Below are positions 8,337 to 17,046 of a stretch of 64,000 bases of DNA, one piece after another. Made by a program: the position numbers and the translations under genes. The notes below the pieces were generated by a model. That model saw only the letters and a list, made by a program, of their open reading frames with translations. It searched no databases and was not told where the DNA came from. How positions within the stretch are numbered: the first letter of the stretch is position 1; every line of letters begins with the position of its first letter. The stretch is from SIG437 sp045576235 (GTDB taxonomy: Bacteria; Bacillota; Clostridia; UBA1381; UBA9506): positions 1 to 64,000 of the forward strand of contig JAZNGA010000017.1 of assembly GCA_045576235.1 (NCBI GenBank), read 5' to 3'.

Positions 8337-8681
8337 ATGGATAGTCCGTTATTTATGAAGTCAAAACAATTTGCACTAGATATTATAAAAATATGTAATA
8401 AAGTAAAAAGCGAAAAAAGAGAAAGCGTACTTACAAATCAACTTATTCGTAGTGGCACAAGTATTGGTGCGAATATAAGAGAAGCGTTTTACGGACACGG
8501 AAAGAATGATTTTATTGCAAAACTGCAAATAGCATTAAAAGAGTGTTCTGAAAGCGAATATTGGATTGAGCTTCTTATAGAAAGTGGATATTACAATGAT
8601 AAGATAATTCTTGAAAATTGTATTGAATTAAAGAAGATACTTATCTCGTCAATTAACACAGCAAAGAAAAACAATAATTAA
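8337..8681 (+). CDS. Four-helix-bundle protein (23S rRNA IVS family)
   Basis: A 114-residue all-helical protein of the family known from 23S rRNA intervening sequences (PF05635/TIGR02436). The recognisable core is the RSGTSIGANIREA motif near residues 38-50 and the ALKECSESEYW motif near residues 75-85. Family members form pentameric bundles; the molecular role is unsettled, and related Avd proteins bind RNA in retroelements. The ATG is preceded by AAAAGGAG. The gene stands alone between the tRNA-end duplicate with its repeats and a bidirectional terminator, a setting that fits an acquired or mobile segment. Confidence 0.9.
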   Translation: MDSPLFMKSKQFALDIIKICNKVKSEKRESVLTNQLIRSGTSIGANIREAFYGHGKNDFIAKLQIALKECSESEYWIELLIESGYYNDKIILENCIELKKILISSINTAKKNNN

Positions 8682-8720
8682 TGTGCATCTGAACTGTTCG
8701 GACCTTCCTGCCAAAAAAAT

Positions 8721-8754
8721 AGCTGTAGCAAAATGAGTTCATTTTGCTACAGCT
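8721..8754. terminator. Bidirectional terminator (GCAAAATGA hairpin family)
   Basis: Perfect 16-bp stem, AGCTGTAGCAAAATGA with its complement, around a 2-nt loop. It lies between converging genes; an A-run before it gives a T-run for the minus strand. One of several related hairpins in the window. Confidence 0.85.
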
Positions 8755-8796
8755 GTTTTAATGATTATTTCCTTTATTCAATCTGAGCTATAAATG

Positions 8797-11700
8797 CTAT
8801 GAAACTACAAACGAAAGTGCATTTCCATCTTCAAACATAATTTCGCCGCTTCCTGTTTCATTCAAAATGACACTTAAAACCCCGTCATTTGACAGAGATG
8901 CGCCCTCTATAACATTTCCGTTCAGTGTCACACATAAAAGCTTTTGCCCGTTTAGGTTAGCTAACTCTACAGAAGTATCTCCCACCGTCAAATCCTCTGC
9001 ATTTTTAAACACCACTTTATTTCCACCTAAAATAGACTTGATATTTGAAACTTCAGCTCTCGTTAATCCAAGTGTGTTAAGCGCGTAGTTTTCAGCCTTT
9101 TCCTGCAATGTATCTCCGTCATATCCTTTCATGGTGCTTACAACATCGGCAAAGAGAAATGTTGAAACATTATAACGGAAACGACTTCCAAATCTTGATG
9201 CAGTAGTGAGCTCAAAGTCAATGGATAAATCTTCCTCACTTGAACCCGCTATCGCTTCAACTATAAATGCAACAGTGCCTGTTCTGTCCGCACCGCCTGC
9301 ACAATGGAAATATATCGGATAGTTATTAATATCTGCAAAGGCTCTCACTGCCGTTGCATATTTTGCCACATCTGTTGTGAAAGCTCTCGTATATGCCGCT
9401 ATTGCCGCATGCACCTGATATGTTCCAAGAATATTTACACCAACATCGCCTCTTAAATCGAGATCAGTTTTGATTTTAAGGTCATTTAAGAATACATCTA
9501 TTCCATTTTCAGTAAGACAAGCATTATATTTCGGGTCATAACCGTCAAGCTGTGCTCCCCTGTATGCCATTCCTTCATTAAGTCCGTTCCAGCCACCAAT
9601 ATCACGAATATTTCTTCCGCCTTCAGCATAAATATATCTGATGGTGTCTTTGGTTGTAAAATGCTTAACGCTTGATTCTTCCCCACTATCTGCGACTACT
9701 TTCCAGTAATATGTTCTCTTTGGATAAAGATTATAAACATCATAGCTTGAGTTTTCAGTTTCTTTAATCACGCATGAATTATTAAAGCTTTCGTCTTCGC
9801 TCACATAAAGCGTGTAGCTCTCTGCGCCATCAATTTCGTCCCAAACAAGCGCTATAGCATTAGGAAAGTCAGATTGATTCATACCATCCATACCATAGTT
9901 CTGAACAATAGACGATGTGTAATCTGCATATTCTTCCGTTTTATATAAAACCCTTGCATCTTCTATATATTTTGAAATTTCTGGCTTTGCCAAATCGAAC
10001 ACTGCGCCATCTTCCGTTACACCTGTTTCAGTTTCTTCATATGGCTCTACAGAAATCTGATGGAGATAGGCCCCAAAATCAGACCCCCCCACATATAATT
10101 CAAACTGGTGGTCTCCCTCGCTAAAGCTTACAATCTTTTCATAGCACTGTGCACTGCTTAATTTATATGCCGCCGTGCCAACATCAAATGTGTAGTTGTA
10201 ATCAGTTGCGATACCATCTGCTACAATTCTGAAAGTGGCTGTTTTGTTAGAATCTGTTATGGCTACTCTCGGCATATAGGCCATAACTGCTTTTATCTTA
10301 TAAACATCTGCTTTTTTAACATCAAGCTTATATGACATAGTGTATGAAAGGGCACTGTTTCCCCTCATCACCATACCCCTGCCATATGCAAACTGCTCGT
10401 CTAAATCTTCATTTAAATAATCAGCAAAATAATTGCTCAAAGGGATTCTCGGATGCGAATCCTGATTGATATGCTCATTTACATAATTTGTGCCGCCGAC
10501 ATATTTCAAATAGTTATAATCAGAAGGATATATTGCTACCGGCTTGCCATCAAGACTAATTATAGTCGAACGCAAATCAACATATGAAATATCAACATCT
10601 GCTAAAGATGTTATCGTCATAGTCCACAGCCCTTTAGACAAGGAAACAGACTTCGATTCTTTCTTGCCCTCGGCACCAACTCTTACATAATTGGCATTGT
10701 TATAGCTTTCATCAGCCGCTGTGTATTCATTCAAAATAATTGTTTCATCATCTTTTGTGAATTTGACACTATAGCCGTTAGCAGCAGGTGCAACCTGATT
10801 TAAAAATACTGCATAATCTCCCGATTCTTTAATTTCAACATTGAATTCTCTTTCTTCCCCTGCTTCAAATTCGGTGTTGTTTAAACTCAGCCTTGTAAAG
10901 CCATCACCTAAATATTTAGAAGTATATTCCACTTCTGCCTCTTTTGATGATGTATCTGCCACAGGAACCATACCATTTAAATTTTCCCATGCAAAAACCT
11001 TCACTAAATCAAAACTGTTTGGTGTCAGGTTTTCCGTAAATGAATATGACATGTTTCCGCTTAAAGAAATGGCTTTAGGCTTCATCTCTTTCAGTCTGCC
11101 ACCCATATATCCCGCAATGTAGAGATTTATATCAGCACTCTCTGCCTGATTGTTTTTAACAGAAATATTAACCTCACCCTTCGCACCGCTTACCTGAGTG
11201 ATTTGCGTTTCAATTTTTGGAGCCTTAACATTTAAAACCAAATAACCATAAGTTCCATCTTTCATTTCCACTGTAAGCTTGCCGCTGTTTTCACTATAGG
11301 AAACATTATTTGTTTTTTCAAGAACTTCTGCTATCGCTCCCGTTTTTAAAATGTTTGTTAAATCGATTTCTTCCTTTGCAACTTCGTGGCAATCAATGTA
11401 AACATATGTTTCATCGCCATATGGAATAGTGTAATGGGTGATGTTTTTGTCGTCTTCACCATTAAATTTTTTATATGCCACGCCTTTTATGGTTTGATTC
11501 TGAGTTCCTGTTTCTTCAAACGCCAAAGAATCTACAAAATATGGATATGTCTTTTTAGATTTATAAACATATGTCGCCACGCTTGATTTAGTTTTTCTGA
11601 CCTCAGGCGCTCCGTCATCTATGGGCAAATATCCACTTACAAAGCTTGCTTTTATGTTGTCACTTGAATCATAATAGTAGTCTGTTTGTCTGTCAGGCAT

Positions 11701-13947
11701 GCTGTTCTGATTTTCCCAATAATCAGATGTCATTAAAAATGAATAACCGGAAGACGGATATGTCACTTTTGTCATGTTTACAGGCTCTCTGTAGTCAAAA
11801 GTCATATCGCCATGAGCAAATTCCTTTGATTTCGGAATGTATCTGTAAATACCGCCGCCGAAAGCATCGCTCCTCACACGATACTGCATAGCACCGTAAT
11901 AATCAAAATTGACGCTTTCTAAAATTTTATGGTCAAATATAGTCAAAACCGTGCTGTCAGGCATAATTCTGTAAATTAAATTACATTCAACCAAAGGCTG
12001 ACCGACAGCCATATCCTGAGGCTCTGTGTATCCGCCTTGCGGACGGTTTTCCCTCAGCGCTTCTCCTATTAAAACAGGATTCATTATATAATATTTTTCT
12101 TCTACATCAATATAGTCACATTCGACTTTCTGGCCATCAGAAACTTCTGTTTTTATTCCATCTTTTATTGCGTAAACTTTCTTGAATATATTTTTATTTG
12201 CAGAATAAATCTGCTGATTCGGTGTCTGCGATTCTATTGTGATTGTTTCTGTGTGTTCTCCTGCTTCAACAAAGACAAGCTCTTCCCCTGCTATGCTGTC
12301 CTTAACTTTATACTTTGTTGTGCTCGATGCAGTGTTTTCTGACAAGAATAAAAGAGAATTTTCGTCAACTATCTTAAGCAAATTCCATTTGATTTCATCT
12401 GAATCCTTCCACAGCGAACCAATGTCAGCATAAGTTTTGCCGTGAGCTGTGCTTTGAACCAAAACACCTTTTGAATAACCGTGATTTGCTCCGATATATG
12501 ATGAATTAAACTTAAACGGCGCAGCTTCATCAACACCACCCGATAACATCACCAAATATTCAGAATCTATGCTGCTGCCCTTAGGAATAAGTCCTGATGA
12601 ACCAAAATCAAAAGGCTCGTTTGCATCATGACTCTTTTTTGTAAGATTAAAAAATCTCTGCACCAACTCATAATCATCATCAAAGGCAGTTCTGACAAGA
12701 AGGTTATCTCCGCTTATTTCACACTCCATCTTGCCCTGATAGCTGTCTGAAACTTTCGCGGTTGCTTTTGCATAAATTGTTAAATTATTTGTTATTTCGC
12801 TTTTGCTGATGCTATAGCTGCCATTTCCCAAATCATTAGGCGCAATTTCAGATGTGCTTCCTTCCACTACAGCATATACTTTTTCTATTTCTGCACCCGT
12901 GTTTGCCTCGACAGTAAAGACATAGTCCTCGGTTGGCGAGGCAGTTGCTTCACCTGTTATTTTAACATTTTCCTCATTAAAGCTTACATTATATTCAACT
13001 ACTTCATATTCAAAATCATAATAGTGTATATATGCTGTTTTATTCACGGATTTAACATATAAATATTCTGCATCCGCCGGAATTGTAAGGCTTATTGTGT
13101 TGTCGCACACGGTGTAGCTTGAGCCACCATTATTTCCCGCTGCAGCATCAAATATAACCTGCGGTGTTGTTGATAATGCATTTCCTGTTCCAACATAAAA
13201 ATATAAATCTGTTGCACTTCTCACGCCTGCGCGAAAAGTAACATTATATGTTCCGCTCATCAAGCCCTTGATGTCATAGCGAGTCCATTCATTACCCGCG
13301 TCATTTTGCACACGCGCCCTGTATTTGTTTCCATCGTCAAGTGTTGAAGCGGGGTTGAGCGTAAAAGTGCCTGAAGCATCATTTTCATAATAGTCCGTTC
13401 CGTTAACAAGTGATACAGTTCCGTCTTCTGACACTGTGTATGTCGCATTATCTGCATATTGTCTGAAATCATAGTCCGGTTTTGCTTCACTGCTTGGTGT
13501 AAGCGTTATTGAAGCTAAATATATGGTTTTATCAACATATGATGTGCATAACACCTTAATATCTGAGGTGGGGCTAAGCTCAAATGTACCCACTGAAACA
13601 TTCTCATATGTTGCTGTGCCTGTTGTGTTTTTAAGATTAACCTTTGTGGCAAGTCTGTCTCCAATGTAAAAAGCTAAATATAAGCCTGTGTCGCTGTCCT
13701 GCGTGCTATAATTAAATGTTACATCGTAGATTCCCTCGCTGACAGACGACATATCATATAAAGCGCTTGAACCACACGCAAGTCCGACAGCCTTACTGGT
13801 ATATGAAATTTCTGAACCTGACGCTAAAGTCGCAGATTTGATATTTCCCGTTGTGAGTGTAATTGCTCCGCTCGTCTCAGAGAAAACAATGGACAAATTT
13901 CCCAAAACAAGCAGCATTGCCAGGAAAACACTTAATAATCGTTTCAT
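8797..13947 (-). CDS. Large secreted protein with C-terminal tyrosine phosphatase domain
   Basis: A 1716-residue exported protein. It has a clear signal peptide (residues 1-24, basic start, hydrophobic core, cleavage before ETSGA). The first 1350 residues are β-rich, with at least two stretches resembling carbohydrate-binding modules (about 30-150 and 170-320) and several extended unknown regions. A fibronectin-III-like domain (about 1370-1440) precedes a Y_phosphatase3-type domain (about 1442-1640). That domain has the entry motif RNIRDIGGW and the catalytic loop HCAGGADRTG, with Cys near residue 1549 and Arg six residues on. About 70 residues follow, with no LPXTG or SLH anchor. Secreted phosphatases of this type may act on phospho-proteins or phospho-glycans; the substrate is unknown. 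A divergent, broken AraC gene lies upstream. Confidence 0.88.
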   Translation of the reverse strand: MKRLLSVFLAMLLVLGNLSIVFSETSGAITLTTGNIKSATLASGSEISYTSKAVGLACGSSALYDMSSVSEGIYDVTFNYSTQDSDTGLYLAFYIGDRLATKVNLKNTTGTATYENVSVGTFELSPTSDIKVLCTSYVDKTIYLASITLTPSSEAKPDYDFRQYADNATYTVSEDGTVSLVNGTDYYENDASGTFTLNPASTLDDGNKYRARVQNDAGNEWTRYDIKGLMSGTYNVTFRAGVRSATDLYFYVGTGNALSTTPQVIFDAAAGNNGGSSYTVCDNTISLTIPADAEYLYVKSVNKTAYIHYYDFEYEVVEYNVSFNEENVKITGEATASPTEDYVFTVEANTGAEIEKVYAVVEGSTSEIAPNDLGNGSYSISKSEITNNLTIYAKATAKVSDSYQGKMECEISGDNLLVRTAFDDDYELVQRFFNLTKKSHDANEPFDFGSSGLIPKGSSIDSEYLVMLSGGVDEAAPFKFNSSYIGANHGYSKGVLVQSTAHGKTYADIGSLWKDSDEIKWNLLKIVDENSLLFLSENTASSTTKYKVKDSIAGEELVFVEAGEHTETITIESQTPNQQIYSANKNIFKKVYAIKDGIKTEVSDGQKVECDYIDVEEKYYIMNPVLIGEALRENRPQGGYTEPQDMAVGQPLVECNLIYRIMPDSTVLTIFDHKILESVNFDYYGAMQYRVRSDAFGGGIYRYIPKSKEFAHGDMTFDYREPVNMTKVTYPSSGYSFLMTSDYWENQNSMPDRQTDYYYDSSDNIKASFVSGYLPIDDGAPEVRKTKSSVATYVYKSKKTYPYFVDSLAFEETGTQNQTIKGVAYKKFNGEDDKNITHYTIPYGDETYVYIDCHEVAKEEIDLTNILKTGAIAEVLEKTNNVSYSENSGKLTVEMKDGTYGYLVLNVKAPKIETQITQVSGAKGEVNISVKNNQAESADINLYIAGYMGGRLKEMKPKAISLSGNMSYSFTENLTPNSFDLVKVFAWENLNGMVPVADTSSKEAEVEYTSKYLGDGFTRLSLNNTEFEAGEEREFNVEIKESGDYAVFLNQVAPAANGYSVKFTKDDETIILNEYTAADESYNNANYVRVGAEGKKESKSVSLSKGLWTMTITSLADVDISYVDLRSTIISLDGKPVAIYPSDYNYLKYVGGTNYVNEHINQDSHPRIPLSNYFADYLNEDLDEQFAYGRGMVMRGNSALSYTMSYKLDVKKADVYKIKAVMAYMPRVAITDSNKTATFRIVADGIATDYNYTFDVGTAAYKLSSAQCYEKIVSFSEGDHQFELYVGGSDFGAYLHQISVEPYEETETGVTEDGAVFDLAKPEISKYIEDARVLYKTEEYADYTSSIVQNYGMDGMNQSDFPNAIALVWDEIDGAESYTLYVSEDESFNNSCVIKETENSSYDVYNLYPKRTYYWKVVADSGEESSVKHFTTKDTIRYIYAEGGRNIRDIGGWNGLNEGMAYRGAQLDGYDPKYNACLTENGIDVFLNDLKIKTDLDLRGDVGVNILGTYQVHAAIAAYTRAFTTDVAKYATAVRAFADINNYPIYFHCAGGADRTGTVAFIVEAIAGSSEEDLSIDFELTTASRFGSRFRYNVSTFLFADVVSTMKGYDGDTLQEKAENYALNTLGLTRAEVSNIKSILGGNKVVFKNAEDLTVGDTSVELANLNGQKLLCVTLNGNVIEGASLSNDGVLSVILNETGSGEIMFEDGNALSFVVS

Positions 13948-13970
13948 TACTTCCCTCTCCTTTTTAATTA

Positions 13971-13999
13971 AATTTAGTAGCTTTTTTTCATTATGTCAA
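13971..13999 (-). promoter_or_regulatory. Promoter of the secreted phosphatase gene
   Basis: Minus strand TTGACA, 17-bp spacer, TAAATT; start expected near 13964, just before an AGGAGAGGG ribosome binding site. Confidence 0.6.
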
Positions 14000-14027
14000 A
14001 TAACCTGTGAAAACACAAGTAACAATA

Positions 14028-14044
14028 TTAATCAATATGATTAA
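14028..14044. promoter_or_regulatory. Palindrome between divergent genes
   Basis: TTAATCA-ATA-TGATTAA, perfect 7-bp arms, about 30 bp upstream of the phosphatase -35 element. A possible binding site for a regulator such as the neighbouring AraC protein, though AraC proteins more often use direct repeats. The rest of the 294-bp gap is very AT-rich. Confidence 0.35.
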
Positions 14045-14191
14045 TTTTAGCACAATTTTAATGTTTCAAAGCATATATCACTCATTTAAAACACGAAAAT
14101 ATTCTCATTTTTACTCTTTTTATTTTAAAATAGTCTGTTTTTAATTTTAACATTAAAATAGTACTAATTTTTTTAAAATCAAACTTTTTTA

Positions 14192-14220
14192 TTGCTAAAA
14201 CTGCCATAATCAATTATAAT
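14192..14220 (+). promoter_or_regulatory. Promoter of the AraC-type gene
   Basis: TTGCTA, 17-bp spacer, TATAAT, followed by an AAGGAGGGG ribosome binding site and ATG at 14242. Confidence 0.65.
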
Positions 14221-14241
14221 TATAAAAAAGGAGGGGATAAA

Positions 14242-15003
14242 ATGGATTTCATTATTGACGAGTTACAGTATTTTTCAAATAATTCCACAAAAAAATGTTA
14301 CGCTATGGTTTCTAAAGAAATTTTATTTTATGATCTCACTTTAGTACTTGAAGGGCAGATGGACTACATCATAAACGAGGAAAAAATTCTCTTAAGAAAA
14401 AATGATATTTTATTTTTAAAGCCGGGCACCATCAGAGAACGAAAAGAAACAACCATTCCTACAAAATATGTAAGCTTCAATTTCACGGTTAAACCCGGCA
14501 TTAACCTGACCTTTGATGCGCACCTTATAAATTCAACAACATCTAATATGCGTCAGATAGTGAGCCTTTACCCAAGAAAACTAAACCTTGAACCTTATCA
14601 CACCCGTGATAAGATTGCCTGCATATTAAACTTTATTTTGCTTGAAATCATAGAAAACATCGAGAAAAAAAGCAGCAATGAGCATGTTGTAGCCGCTCTT
14701 GATTACATAGATAATAATCTATGCTCAAAAATAACATTAGCCGATATACATAAAAGGCTCCACATTTCAAAAGAATATCTTTGCATACTTTTTAAAAGAG
14801 AAACAGGCAAAACAATAACAGATTATATAAATGAGCAAAAAATGATTATGGCAAAGGAGCTTATTTTAAGCTAGCCTATGTCTCTTGCTGCAACTGCCGC
14901 GCACATAGGCTATGATGATTACAACTATTTTTCGCGCCTCTTTAAAAAGTATTATGGAATCACTCCTCTGTCATTAAAAAAGAGCACCGTAAATCCTAAA
15001 TAA
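14242..15003 (+). pseudogene. AraC-family regulator interrupted by an in-frame TAG
   Basis: The frame from 14242 encodes 210 residues and stops at TAG 14872-14874. The same frame continues for another 42 codons to TAA at 15001-15003. The first part has an AraC-type cupin (residues about 10-100) and the first helix-turn-helix (around LADIHKRLHISKEYLC). The downstream part encodes the second helix-turn-helix and the family signature (AAHIGYDDYNYFSRLFKK, then YYGITP). Intact, it would be a standard 253-residue regulator. One base change, for example GAG or AAG to TAG, would explain the break. The truncated product lacks half its DNA-binding domain. It probably once controlled the divergent secreted phosphatase. 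Confidence 0.88.
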
Positions 15004-15010
15004 AAAAACA

Positions 15011-15050
15011 GGAGCTGAACGCAAAACGAACTCATTTTGCGTTCAGCCCC
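15011..15050. terminator. Terminator between converging AraC and XRE genes
   Basis: 13-bp stem (GCTGAACGCAAAA with TTTTGCGTTCAGC) around an 8-nt loop. It shares the AACTCATTTTGC string with the hairpin at 8721-8754. Confidence 0.75.
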
Positions 15051-15064
15051 TTTCTCATCTTTAT

Positions 15065-15457
15065 TTATCTTTCCGAATTAATAACATAATCAGAAAACTC
15101 TATAATTGCAAGTTTCTTCTTAAGCGGAATTCCCGACAAATCAATTTTATCGCCCATCGCAGAAACGCGCTTTAAAATGTCTTCATAGTCTTTGACATCG
15201 TCCTTTTTGATTGGCACCTCAACGCTGTCAGAGCCTCCAATGAGATAGTCAACAAAAACACCGAAAAAGTCCGCCATCTGTTTAATCGTTTCATAATCGG
15301 GGTATCTTGCCTCATTTTCATAATTGGAAATGCAGCTTCTTGAAATACATAAAGCCTCCGCAAGCTGCCCCTGTGTGAGCCCTTCGGCGCTTCTTAACAT
15401 TTTCAGTCTTTTGGCAAAAGTCTCTGTCTTATCCCGACTACTCCAGAATTTATACAC
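15065..15457 (-). CDS. XRE-family transcriptional regulator
   Basis: A 130-residue regulator with an N-terminal Cro/C1-type helix-turn-helix (about residues 13-70: RLKMLRSAEGLTQGQLAEAL and the recognition helix SRSCISNYENEARYP). A short C-terminal region of unknown role follows. The start is GTG at 15457, set by an AGAGGGG ribosome binding site with normal spacing. A perfect 7-bp-arm palindrome lies between its promoter and start codon, so autoregulation is likely. It is transcribed alone; targets cannot be read from the context. Confidence 0.9.
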   Translation of the reverse strand: MYKFWSSRDKTETFAKRLKMLRSAEGLTQGQLAEALCISRSCISNYENEARYPDYETIKQMADFFGVFVDYLIGGSDSVEVPIKKDDVKDYEDILKRVSAMGDKIDLSGIPLKKKLAIIEFSDYVINSER

Positions 15458-15471
15458 CGTAACCCCTCTTT

Positions 15472-15530
15472 TCCAATTTAATTGGACTTGTTATGTTTTA
15501 TATTATAGTTTAAAAATTCCAGAAAGTCAA
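15472..15530 (-). promoter_or_regulatory. XRE gene promoter and candidate autoregulatory operator
   Basis: Minus strand TTGACT (15530-15525), 17-bp spacer, TATAAT (15507-15502). The palindrome TCCAATT-T-AATTGGA (15472-15486) lies just downstream of the expected start site, where a repressor would block elongation or initiation. Confidence 0.68.
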
Positions 15531-15560
15531 GCAGTTTTTGACATCTTCTTTCAAAAAAGA

Positions 15561-15591
15561 TGAGCATTTCCAATTTAATCGTAAATGCTCA
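15561..15591 (-). terminator. Terminator of the trmL-ogg pair
   Basis: 9-bp stem TGAGCATTT/AAATGCTCA; on the minus strand a CTTTTTT run follows. The loop repeats 11 bases (TCCAATTTAAT) of the XRE operator found 85 bp away. Confidence 0.65.
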
Positions 15592-15604
15592 CCCCGTTGA
15601 GTTT

Positions 15605-16483
15605 TTAATTGTCAGCTGTCTTTTCTCTATATGTTTCTCTCATGTGATAGAACAAATATTGCTGTGCGTAGCCCCCGAATTCGCCAAATCTCTCTTTTGC
15701 AAATGACGAAATGTCCATATCCTTCACCTCGTCTTTATAGAGCGTTTCCATAACGCGCTTTATCCAGACATCAACAGGAAAGGCATTTTTCTTCCCTGCT
15801 CCGAAAAGGAGAATGCAATCAGCAACCTTGTTCCCCACTCCTTTAATTTTCATTATCTCGCGTTTTGCTTCATCATAGGGCGCATCCTTAACAAAGCATA
15901 GGTCAACTTCTTTTCTGTTCACTTTTTCTATGCTATCTATCAAAAACTTGTCTCTGTAACCCGCACGCAACGGGGATAGGTCATCAGGAGTTATTCCCCA
16001 CAGACTTCCCGCATCAGGGAATGTGTAAAGCTTTTCCCCATCAAAATCAAGTTCGTCACCAAATCGTGTGCAAAAATTCTTAATAATTCCTTTTATCCTC
16101 GGAATGTTATTGTTCGCAGAAATAATAAAGGAAATAATACATTCCCACAAATCCTGATTTAAAATTCTGATTCCTTCGCCGCTTTTGATTGCAGTTGCCA
16201 TAACTTTGTCTGAAGACAGCCTCTTTTTAAGCTCTCCATAGTCAAAATCAAAGTCAAGATATTTTGACCAAAAGTTTTCGAACTCAGCTTTTGTAGTGTT
16301 TTTAATTATCACACGGTCACTGTCTTTTGAAATGTTAACTGCTCTTCCGTTTGCGACGCCCGTGTAGCTCCCATCAGAAGATGCCTCCCAACGAAAGCAT
16401 TGTCCGCAGTCAAAAATGTGTGCAGGCTCAAAATCTTTAACTCCTTCTAAAAAAACAGCGTTTCCTTTTTCCGCTATTTTCAT
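15605..16483 (-). CDS. ogg: 8-oxoguanine DNA glycosylase, OGG1-like
   Basis: A 292-residue bifunctional base-excision repair enzyme that removes 8-oxoguanine opposite C and cleaves the strand. The N-terminal OGG domain (FDCGQCFRWE near residue 25) precedes the HhH-GPD fold. The helix-hairpin-helix carries the catalytic lysine (MKIKGVGNKVADCILLF), and the catalytic aspartate follows in FPVDVWIKRVM. The length fits clostridial OGG1-type enzymes. The ATG overlaps the trmL stop by 4 bp, so the two genes are translationally coupled. Confidence 0.93.
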   Translation of the reverse strand: MKIAEKGNAVFLEGVKDFEPAHIFDCGQCFRWEASSDGSYTGVANGRAVNISKDSDRVIIKNTTKAEFENFWSKYLDFDFDYGELKKRLSSDKVMATAIKSGEGIRILNQDLWECIISFIISANNNIPRIKGIIKNFCTRFGDELDFDGEKLYTFPDAGSLWGITPDDLSPLRAGYRDKFLIDSIEKVNRKEVDLCFVKDAPYDEAKREIMKIKGVGNKVADCILLFGAGKKNAFPVDVWIKRVMETLYKDEVKDMDISSFAKERFGEFGGYAQQYLFYHMRETYREKTADN

Positions 16484-16986
16484 AAAAGCTCAGGCTCCTC
16501 TCTGCCTGTGAGCTCTCCTTGTCCTGAAAGTCCTTTAAAACCAATCTGCCTCAAGGCCTCATAGAGCACGATTGCAACAGAATTTGAAAGATTTAAGGAG
16601 CGGGCGTCTTTTACCATAGGAATACGGATGCATTTTTCATAGTTTTCCTTTAAAAGAGTTTCGTTTAAGCCTCTCGTTTCTTTGCCGAAAACAAAATAGT
16701 CGCCATCTGAAAAGCTGACATCACAATATGTATGCTTCGATTTTGTCGAACAAAAATAGTAGTTTCCGCCCTTTGTTTTCTCAAAAAAATCAGAAATATT
16801 TTCATAATATCTTATGTCAAGCTCATACCAGTAATCAAGCCCTGCACGCTTAAGCTTTTTATCATCAATGTTAAACCCCATTGGTTTCACAATGTGAAGC
16901 ACGCTTCCCGTTGCCTTGCAGGTTCTTGCAATATTTCCCGTGTTCTGCGGAATTTCAGGCTCTACGAGCACAATATTCATTGCCAT
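16480..16986 (-). CDS. trmL: tRNA (cytidine(34)-2'-O)-methyltransferase TrmL
   Basis: A 168-residue SPOUT methyltransferase that methylates the ribose at the wobble position of tRNA-Leu species using S-adenosylmethionine. The conserved N-terminus (VLVEPEIPQNTGNIARTC), the FGKETRGL motif and the C-terminal knot (IPMVKDARSLNLSNSVAIVLYE, residues about 125-150) are all present. An AGGAGGG ribosome binding site precedes the ATG. It is the first gene of a two-gene unit with the glycosylase. Confidence 0.94.
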   Translation of the reverse strand: MAMNIVLVEPEIPQNTGNIARTCKATGSVLHIVKPMGFNIDDKKLKRAGLDYWYELDIRYYENISDFFEKTKGGNYYFCSTKSKHTYCDVSFSDGDYFVFGKETRGLNETLLKENYEKCIRIPMVKDARSLNLSNSVAIVLYEALRQIGFKGLSGQGELTGREEPELL

Positions 16987-17010
16987 TTTTCAAATGCCCT
17001 CCTGTTTTTA

Positions 17011-17035
17011 AGAGAGTCGGGTTTTCCGACTCTCT
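17011..17035 (-). terminator. Terminator of the AsnC-aminotransferase unit
   Basis: Perfect 10-bp stem AGAGAGTCGG/CCGACTCTCT around a 5-nt loop, with T-rich flanks. Confidence 0.8.
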
Positions 17036-17046
17036 TTTCAAACTTT

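Noticed and set aside
14242..15003. Pyrrolysine or general amber recoding at the AraC TAG
   Set aside because: Other genes in the window stop normally at TAG and no pyl genes or insertion signals are visible; a point mutation is simpler.
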